Shown: in pieces, positions 12,297 through 12,892 of the stretch
Numbering within the stretch: the first letter of the stretch is position 1
How the letters are laid out: each line of letters opens with the position of its first letter
DNA from: Allomuricauda sp.
Lineage (GTDB): Bacteria > Bacteroidota > Bacteroidia > Flavobacteriales > Flavobacteriaceae
Direction of reading: 5' to 3'
Assembly: GCA_028289745.1 (NCBI GenBank)
Contig: JANQOD010000411.1
Location: 1-12,892 of the forward strand
DNA length: 12,892 nucleotides
Position numbers and translations under genes: made by a program
Notes under the pieces: model-generated
Databases searched by the model: none
What the model saw: the letters and a program-made list of their open reading frames with translations, nothing else
What the model was told of the DNA's origin: nothing

Positions 12297-12892
12297 TAGG
12301 GGCGTATGATCAGCCGCGCCTCGCGGTCAAAACGAACATAGTTGTACACCCAGTTAATAAAGACCACTACTCTATTTCGGAAGCCGATCAAAAAGTAAAG
12401 ATGTACGAACATCCAGACGAACCACGCGAATACGCCCTGAAATTTAAATCTTGGTAGATCACATACTGCCTTGTTGCGCCCCACGGTGGCCATATTGCCC
12501 TTATCACGATAGGCAAAGGGTTTCATGGGCTTGTTCTGTATCAAACGAACCAAATTGCGCCCAAGCAACTTACCTTGTTGAATGGCGGGCTGTGCCATCA
12601 TGGGATGCCCCTCAGGAAAGGCTTCTGTCTCCATATAGGCCACATCTCCGATGGCAAAAATATTGTCAAAACCTTCAACTTGGTTAAACCTATTGACTTT
12701 CAAACGGTTGCCCCGAGTCATAAATTCTTCGGCATCCAACCCTTTCATAGAAACTGCTTGTACGCCAGCAGCCCAAATCAAAGTGGCGGTATCAAAACTC
12801 GTTTCGGTATCTGTAGCGACCAATTTGCCATCGTAATCCACGACCCGAATATCCTTCCAAACATGAACGCCCAATTTTTCAAGAAAATCCTC
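12275..12892 (-). CDS. Type II NADH:quinone oxidoreductase (NDH-2), C-terminal part
   Basis: The frame is open to the right edge, so only the last 205 residues are present, about half of a typical 430-residue enzyme. NDH-2 oxidises NADH and reduces the membrane quinone without pumping ions. The visible part includes LIWAAGV from the central region, the second FAD motif IFAIGDVAYM, the quinone-side sequence MAQPAIQQGKLLGRNL, and a C-terminal amphipathic, membrane-anchoring stretch (FAWFVWMFVHLYFLIGF then RNRVVVFINWVYNY) typical of bacterial NDH-2. The N-terminal FAD and NADH GxGxxG motifs lie beyond the window. An apparent TTG start at 12874 is an internal leucine and is not the true start. 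It converges on the YhhN-family gene with an 11-base overlap. Confidence 0.93.
   Translation of the reverse strand, partial: EDFLEKLGVHVWKDIRVVDYDGKLVATDTETSFDTATLIWAAGVQAVSMKGLDAEEFMTRGNRLKVNRFNQVEGFDNIFAIGDVAYMETEAFPEGHPMMAQPAIQQGKLLGRNLVRLIQNKPMKPFAYRDKGNMATVGRNKAVCDLPRFKFQGVFAWFVWMFVHLYFLIGFRNRVVVFINWVYNYVRFDREARLIIRPYKKQLKT

Noticed and set aside
12872..12874. TTG at 12874 as start of the NADH dehydrogenase gene
   Set aside because: The frame continues open to the window edge with homologous-looking sequence, and the remaining protein lacks the required N-terminal FAD domain; the codon is an internal leucine.

Overview
The window looks like a chromosomal segment of a Bacteroidota member, most likely a (marine) Flavobacteriaceae species; the genus cannot be fixed from sequence alone. 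The indications are the moderate-to-low GC, the absence of clear Shine-Dalgarno sites, several exact TAnnTTTG promoter -7 elements (the Bacteroidota sigma-factor signature), many signal-peptide and lipoprotein genes, and gene families typical of this group (DUF1572/DinB, DUF3817, small porin-family beta-barrels, GlgE). No tRNA, rRNA, CRISPR, insertion sequence, prophage or defence-type module is visible, and no gene-free stretch exceeds about 180 bases. I found no convincing new multi-gene system; most points of interest are regulatory or architectural.

Region 1 (1-2145, minus strand): glgE, encoding the maltose-1-phosphate maltosyltransferase of the TreS-maltokinase-GlgE alpha-glucan pathway, followed after 4 bases by the first 45 codons of a gene that is probably the maltokinase or a maltokinase-containing protein. 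A promoter with an exact -7 element lies upstream of glgE. Region 2 (2226-4378, plus strand): a collagen-like lipoprotein with its own terminator, then a tight cluster of two methionine-R-sulfoxide reductases (one a lipoprotein without the usual resolving cysteine, one cytosolic with it) and a DinB-family protein whose start overlaps the preceding stop. Region 3 (4394-6255, plus strand): a heptad repeat tract, a promoter containing a dyad and a 5'-end hairpin, dihydrolipoyl dehydrogenase (lpd) and a small DUF3817 membrane protein.

Region 4 (6243-9886, minus strand): in transcription order, three small outer-membrane beta-barrel genes, each followed by its own terminator, then aroQ (shikimate pathway) and a PQQ-type sugar dehydrogenase lipoprotein. 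Two of the barrel genes and their terminators look like products of a tandem duplication. Region 5 (10025-12892): xerD (chromosome dimer resolution) on plus, an unrecognised exported protein on minus, a YhhN/lysoplasmalogenase-family membrane protein on plus, and the C-terminal half of a type II NADH dehydrogenase on minus, cut by the window edge.

Packing is very tight: two convergent gene pairs overlap at their stop codons (13 and 11 bases) and a third is separated by 8 bases. One overlap coincides with a hairpin that could terminate transcription in both directions. The gene content is central metabolism (alpha-glucan, lpd, shikimate, NADH oxidation), oxidative repair (MsrB pair) and the cell envelope.
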